This document shows positions 58,301-64,000 of a DNA stretch of 64,000 nt, piece by piece. The first letter of the stretch is position 1. Every line of letters begins with the position of its first letter. Below the pieces are notes generated by a model. The model was not told the origin of the DNA and ran no database searches. It worked only from the letters and a program-made list of their open reading frames with translations. The DNA lies in contig NC_088102.1 in NCBI RefSeq assembly GCF_036370855.1, positions 66,535,601 to 66,599,600 on the forward strand. The letters are read 5' to 3'. The translations under genes and the position numbers were made by a program. The DNA comes from Dromaius novaehollandiae. Its lineage: Eukaryota; Chordata; Aves; Casuariiformes; Dromaiidae.

Positions 58301-61300
58301 TGGGTATGGTTATGACGCAGGTTTGGTCTTGTGAGCAGAAAGGCGAGGGCCATAAAGGTTTATGGGCGAGATGGTGGCCCTTTCGGCGATGGCGGCCAGC
58401 CTCTCCTTGGGGCAGGGCATCCTTCCCCTGCAGCGTGCGTGCAGTGAGCTGCTCGAAGTGCCCAGGAAACACCCGTGTGGTCGGTGGGCCATTCCAGCTC
58501 CGTCGCTGTGGGTGGCTGCAAGCCTTTCCCATTTACACCCACCGTTGGCATACAGGTCCTTTTTTTTATAATTCTGAGCAGATAAACTACTGTTCGGAGG
58601 CAACTGCAACGAACTCTGGCATATCGCAGGGCAGGGGGGCCTCCGCCGGGCGAAGGCTTTGCTAGGAGACAGTTCCACGCTGCCGGCGGAGCGTTGCTAA
58701 TCCGCCCTCCCTACACGCGCGCACGCTCGCCTTTGGTTACCTGCGAGGAAAGCGGAGAAACAGGATTGCTCAATTAACATATATGTACCTTGGCAGGGCA
58801 CCAAGGAGAACTGCTGGCTCCACCCTGCCTTTCCTTCCCCATAGCCATATCGCTTCCCCCCTCCTTCTCCCGCATACCATTCCTCCTCGCTATCTGGACT
58901 AATCTTCATCAGTCATTGCCCTGATGCTCTCCTGCTCTGACATGCTCAGAGTTTCAGTACAATTCCTGTGGCAGGTTGTGTCACGTCCCCTCATGCTGGC
59001 TGCCTTGCATGGACCCCAGCCGAGGCGCTGCACAGCCTTGAGCAAGACCTCTCCTCCTCCTCTCCGTAATTTAGGGCGTCTTTATCGCTGGGTGTTCGGC
59101 TCCTTGGGAGGAGGAGCTGGCGCTTTCAGTTTGCTTTGGAGAGCTGGCTAAAGCGCAGCGCGGAGCAGAAACCAGCCAGCGTGTTATGGCTTGAGCTCCC
59201 GCCTTTGTGGTTTAGACACTGAGGGATGCAGTTTTGTTATTTCTGGAATGTCAGAGAGTTTCACTCGGGGTGTTTCTTTGTTTTGTTTGTTTTCTGAAAG
59301 AGCCCAGCTGATACCGTGTTTATAGCCAGCACATGTTCTTTTTAGCAAAATGGCTCTGCTTCTGCAGTGCTCTCTCCCACTTCTCCACTGGAGAGAGGGA
59401 GGATGTCCCTCTTGGAGGTACATCATTTCCCTCACTGGCCCTTATATGTGGAGGAAGCGACTGTCTCTAGCAAGGAAGTGAGTCTGTTTGTGTCATTCCT
59501 CCTCCCCTGCACTTTCGATGCTGTCCTGTCTTATCCACCGCTCAGTGCTTTACTCGTTCTGATCCTCTGCCCCTCTAGGCCACATCAAGCCCCTTTCCTT
59601 TTCCTTACTTGTGTGCTCTGTTTCTGCATGTCCTTCTTCCCTGTTTGGTCGAAACCTTTCTGGGGTCGTGATTTATCACGCTAGGTGACATCTTGCCTTG
59701 TAACGTCGCAGTACCACTGTTGAGTGCTCAGCATGGCATATAAAGACATGCCTCTCTTTTTTGGTAAGGGGTCCCTCAGGCTCACCCCCCCAGCATCCCG
59801 CCTGTCTGCTCAAGTCACGTCTTGCTGCTGGATGTGACTTTTGCGGTGCGTTGAACTGACAGACTGGTGATGGGAATAATCTTCGTAGTTTTGACGGCGC
59901 GGGAGGGAATGGAAGGAGCAGAAATACCTGGACCAGTAGGAGAAAAAGCCTCCCAAGTCTGGCAGACGCGGAGGTAAAACGTCTTCCAGTGCCAGCTGCT
60001 GGAGCAAAGCAGAAGACTCACTGAAGTGGAGCCAGCGTGCTCAGGTCTGTGATTCCCCTGGCTGCTCGGTAAACGTGCAGCCGAGATTGTGCTGCCTTCG
60101 TGTTAAGGTCTCGTATCGCTACCCAGGGCTAGGTAATGCCTGGTGTCGCAGGCTATAATCTACGGTCTTTGTGCTTTGTTATAGCGTGGCTATGCGAGCT
60201 CGTATTTCGGGGTGCTTTGACTATTAACAACACGTTTGCGTGTTATCTTTTTCCCTAAGTAATTGCAATGGATCTGACAGACAAAACACGGAGAGAGAAA
60301 GATCCCTTGCCAAGAGGACACGCTGCACGGAGAGGTATGGAGCCCGTAGCGCGTTCTCCCAGCAAGGCCGAGGAGGGGTGTTGCAGGCCATGGATGGCAG
60401 GACTCGTCCTTACCATTCGGTAGGTTCTCAAAGACGTTTGCAGCCAAACTAAAAAATATAATCAAACCAAATTATAACAGCTGCATTTTAAATTTCCAGC
60501 TGTCGTTTCTTTCTCAATGGTGTTACCACTGTTAGGTAGCCGATAAACTCCTGTAGCCAGCAGAAGTTCTCTTTCAAGGAGGACTTCGAGTTTCCTAACT
60601 TTATCCCTCCTCTGAATTGGAGCTGTTCTCCTTTCGATCTTTTGAGCTTGGCTGAAACATTTCACATTTACGCTCTTTAGGGTTATATTTTATCAAGACC
60701 ACGTAAAACACCAACCCAGCGCGTGAGAGGGAGCACAGCCCCCAGAGCCCTGCGGTCCCGCCGTGTCTCTCCTTCTCCATCTCGCAAGCAATGGAGGCAC
60801 TGGAGGAAAGAGCAGACCATGGGACCGAGGCCACCACCATGGTGTGAGCTGGCCTAGGCAGGAGATCCAGCTATGGGGGCTCGTTGTCCTCCCCCTGTGC
60901 CGATTTCCACCCCTTCAACCAGCAGTTACCATTATTTTAATTAACAATAAATAAGGAACAAGGAAGTTTGGAATCCAGGCATATAAAAATCCTCGGCCAA
61001 AAAGCAGAAAACACAGTGAAACGAGTTCGAGGAACTAATTTCCTTTCACAGTGACAGTTTTATCCCCTCCTGAAAAGGAAAAGGCAAGAGTGAAACATGC
61101 CTAATGCAACCACTAAACCACTAAAAAGGGCCAAGAAAAAGTGGTTGCTTAACAGCTTGTCTTCAAATAAAGGTGGAACAGAGCCGTACTTGTCGTAGGC
61201 CCGTTCTCCTAATCTTTGCACAGAATGACTAAGATGTTCATCATGCAGCAACCCCAGGACAATTACTGCTCCCTGAGTGCAGAGATGACCCTACACCTGG

Positions 61301-62334
61301 AGGTATTTTGTGGTGGTCTCAGTAGACCTGAAATCCCCATCGAGCATCATATAGCTAGTTGGCTCCGGCTCACTGGAAGGCGCCGATGGCTTTTGGGCAT
61401 GCTTGTCCCCCACTGCCACCCCTTGGGGTGCACCCACACTCCCCTTGGGTGAGGAGCCACCTGGTTGATCCCGCTGCCATCGTGCCTGCTCCGGAGCCGA
61501 GTCCGGCGGGTGTCCCCTCTGCTCCTTCCTGCTCACGGGGGAGGAGGAAGGCATTAGGCAAATATCCCCAACGTGTTAAGATTCCTGCTTAATGAGCGCG
61601 TTTGCTCAGCGCAGCAATTTTGTGCCCTATCAGCAACCTTATCGGGCTGAGCCTGCCTCTGCCACCTGCAAGCAGAGATATCGGACGGGGGGGGGCCATA
61701 AACCCGTTTGTTTTACGTTCCTATGCACCGAAGGCAAGAACTGGTTTCAAAGTGAACTTATCGTTTTATTTTTGCCATAAAATAAGGGATAAAACGCGAC
61801 CGGCTCGCTTTATGATTCGCTGATTGCAGATGTTTCCTGTCGGGTAGCTGGGGCGCTCGGCGCTCCGCAGCGACGCAAAGCGAAGGTGCTGGCGCCGCTT
61901 CGGGCACGTGTCGAGCAACTGTTGGGCCAGCAGCGCTTGCAAGCCGCCTCTTGATGAGGTGCCAAGTCCTATCGCTTCACCTCCCTGCGTGTGTGGGCAC
62001 CTGTGTGAAAAGGTGAAAAAAACATTTCCGAAAGGGGCCGTAGAGACTAGGGGCAGAAAGCGAGGTGTGGTGGCACACGACTGCCCGCTGCCCCTTCAGG
62101 TGGGCTTTTAGCTCTCTGTTGGCCAACTGCTCAGACGTCTTACTCATAGTTCGGGCCTGAGTAGCGGGTGGACAGAGGATTGCACTTGGCCACTTCAGCC
62201 GCGGGCTCATGAACTACTTCAGCTTGGGTGGCTGTACAACTTACAGGAGCTCGGTGCTTTCTGATGGCATTTGTCTTTTTGCCTGGCACAGCTTTTATTA
62301 GATCCAGGCAGAAAACACTAAATTGGCATCCTCG

Positions 62335-62352
62335 TCATCATCATCATCATCA
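62335..62352. repeat. (TCA)6 trinucleotide repeat
   Basis: Six perfect TCA units in non-coding sequence. Confidence 0.9.
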
Positions 62353-64000
62353 AAAATGGAACAAAACATAAATCACTTATTTCAAAATATATACTATGAA
62401 TCTGTAGCAACCTGAGCTATTTTAAAGTATTCTTCATTTATTCTCTAACACTTCAAATAGGTGAAGATTCTGCTTTTGAGAATGCTTTGAATAGCCTTAT
62501 GTAGAGAACCCGTTTTGCCTGGCGGCAGCAGAAAGCACCTGGACACCTTTCCAGTTGTGTGTTCAGCTAAGCAGCAACGCTTCATCCCCGCAAAAAAGCG
62601 ACCCGGCCCCCGCATGCACCGCCTGTTTCCACCCCGGGCGCTTGCAGGAGCACAGAAACGCACGGTCTCTACGCTATTTAGCGAGACGAACACGCTTGAG
62701 CGGCGGATCGCTATGTCCAGCGTGGTTTGAGTAGCGGAGGCCAGGGGATGCGAAGCCGGCAGGCGAAGCGAGGGTGGGATTTGGGGGATCCAGCGGGCGC
62801 TGCCGGTGCCCTGACCGCTGGCCCGTGCTTCCTGCCCGGGCAGGCATGCCGGTGCCCGGCAGCCCGGCTGCCGAGACGCGCCAACGCTCGCAGCCGCACG
62901 GCTCGGCGCGCGTGCGGGGGCCGCCGACGCGGGTCGGGACGAGGGAGCCGGGCAGGTCTGATTTTGGAGATAGTGGAGGGAGCCTTTTCATCTCGGCGAG
63001 CGTTTGCTACCAGCCTCCGCACACAGTCTCCGATCTGGCAGAAACCCCCCCAAAATGCTCCTTGCCGAGCAAATCACAGAGCTGCGCTCCCCGAGCCGAG
63101 ACGCGTGCCAGCCAGCACGCCGGCAAAGCTTTGCGGCACAGTTTCTGAAGGAAAAAAAAACTGAGGCAGAAAAATGTGAGGCTCCAAGGGTTGTTTTTCC
63201 CCCTCCTGCCGCCTTGCTGAGCCATAAAGACGCCGGGTAGCTGCAGGCTTAGCTTACTCAGAAGCTGTCAACTCCCCGGCCCTGCCCTGCGCTTTTAAAC
63301 AGGACAAACAGGTTGTGACATTAAAGTTTCAAAACCTGGGGGGTCCCTTGCACAGGGGAGGTTAATGCAGGGGCACTTCAGTCCCCTAGAAAAGGGGAGT
63401 GGATGCCTTCAAATTTAAAACATCGGACACAATTTCTCCAAAATCTGGGAGAGGAGCTGGCTCGGAAAAAAAACCCGCTTCCCCCCCCGCCTTTCTGCTG
63501 CGGAGACTTTGCGAAGCACCGTACCTTGGCAGACGTGCGGCTCATTGCTCACGGCAACCCGCAGCCAGGGCTGCAAACGCCTCGCCCCCGGCGCGCTTTT
63601 TATCCCCCCGCAGTCGGAGCGGCCGCGGCTGGGGCTTCGCCCCGGCTCAGCTGGGAGGAGCGCTCCCGGCCGGGCGCAAGCCGCCCTCGCCAGCCCCGCA
63701 CCAGGCTTCGTCCTCCCGGCTTACGAGGACTCTTGGGGCTCCAGAACGGGCTGGGAAAGACACGTTGGGAACAGCGGAGCCCGACCCCCAGCTGGTGGTA
63801 GCACACGTCCAGCGACTTGGGCGCTGCTGTAGTGGGGAACCGGCTCCCACTGCCTAGGGGGGAGCTAGAAGAGAAAAAAAGCAGCTTTTGGGACAAGAAT
63901 GAGCCCTGACGTGTGTTTTGCAGACCACAGGAGGAAGCTGTTGTGTTCCAGCAGCCCTGGCAGGGTGGTGCCTTGCTTCTGTAGAACTGGTAGGAGGCCT

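Larger units (their letters stand above)
30836..64000. other. Gene-poor interval downstream of ASCL2 (predicted ASCL2-TH region)
   Basis: No exon of a recognisable protein was found in 33 kb. By synteny the next gene should be TH on the plus strand; its conserved N-terminal regulatory sequence is not seen, so it presumably starts beyond 64 kb. Content: one CR1 fragment (42515-42754), one MIR-like relic (53510-53605), CpG-rich patches (41730-41960, 43130-43350, 46190-46460, 51700-52160, 56090-56480, 62580-63000, 63480-63760), and several homeodomain, SOX and FOX motif clusters. 31.2-33.3, 35.6-37.0, 38.4-39.4, 50.5-51.3, 52.6-53.4 and 59.2-61.5 kb appear to be ordinary unique non-coding sequence. 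Confidence 0.6.

Overview
This is a 64-kb piece of a vertebrate nuclear genome, most likely avian. Three observations support that. A truncated CR1-type LINE 3' end lies near 42.5 kb. Interspersed-repeat density is low. The gene pair TSPAN32 - ASCL2 is divergent and compact, matching the conserved block KCNQ1-TRPM5-TSSC4-CD81-TSPAN32-ASCL2-TH-INS-IGF2 (human 11p15.5, chicken chromosome 5). No bacterial-type gene organisation is present, and almost all short open frames are chance frames in non-coding DNA.

Layout. From 1 to 20.3 kb is the minus-strand tetraspanin gene TSPAN32. Its first three coding exons are recognised at 20232-20297, 18185-18299 and 16811-16908, all with good splice sites and matching phases. 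The remaining exons could not be identified with confidence; two weak candidates below 3.6 kb are given as findings. From 20.3 to 29.0 kb is a short intergenic interval with CpG-rich patches. At 29.0-30.8 kb is the plus-strand bHLH gene ASCL2 inside a very GC-rich CpG island. It is flanked upstream by an extraordinary 270-bp A/T-only tract and a run of 14 G, and its leader carries a run of 30 T. From 30.8 to 64 kb there is no recognisable gene. By synteny this is the ASCL2-TH interval, with TH expected beyond the right edge. It holds one CR1 fragment, a probable ancient MIR-like SINE relic, several small CpG-rich patches and several islands dense in developmental transcription-factor motifs that look like enhancers.

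ASCL2 is a proneural-class bHLH factor (a WNT target in intestinal stem cells, and a trophoblast and follicular T-helper regulator in mammals). TSPAN32 is a haematopoietic tetraspanin. They are syntenic neighbours and are not known to act in one pathway. The most interesting material is regulatory or structural: the AT/GC/poly-T architecture at the ASCL2 promoter, ZNF143-like sites at the TSPAN32 promoter and 2.4 kb upstream of it, two near-perfect 11-bp-arm palindromes, and a motif cluster (SOX, FOX, TCF, E-box) at 52.15-52.30 kb. No clearly novel coding system was found.
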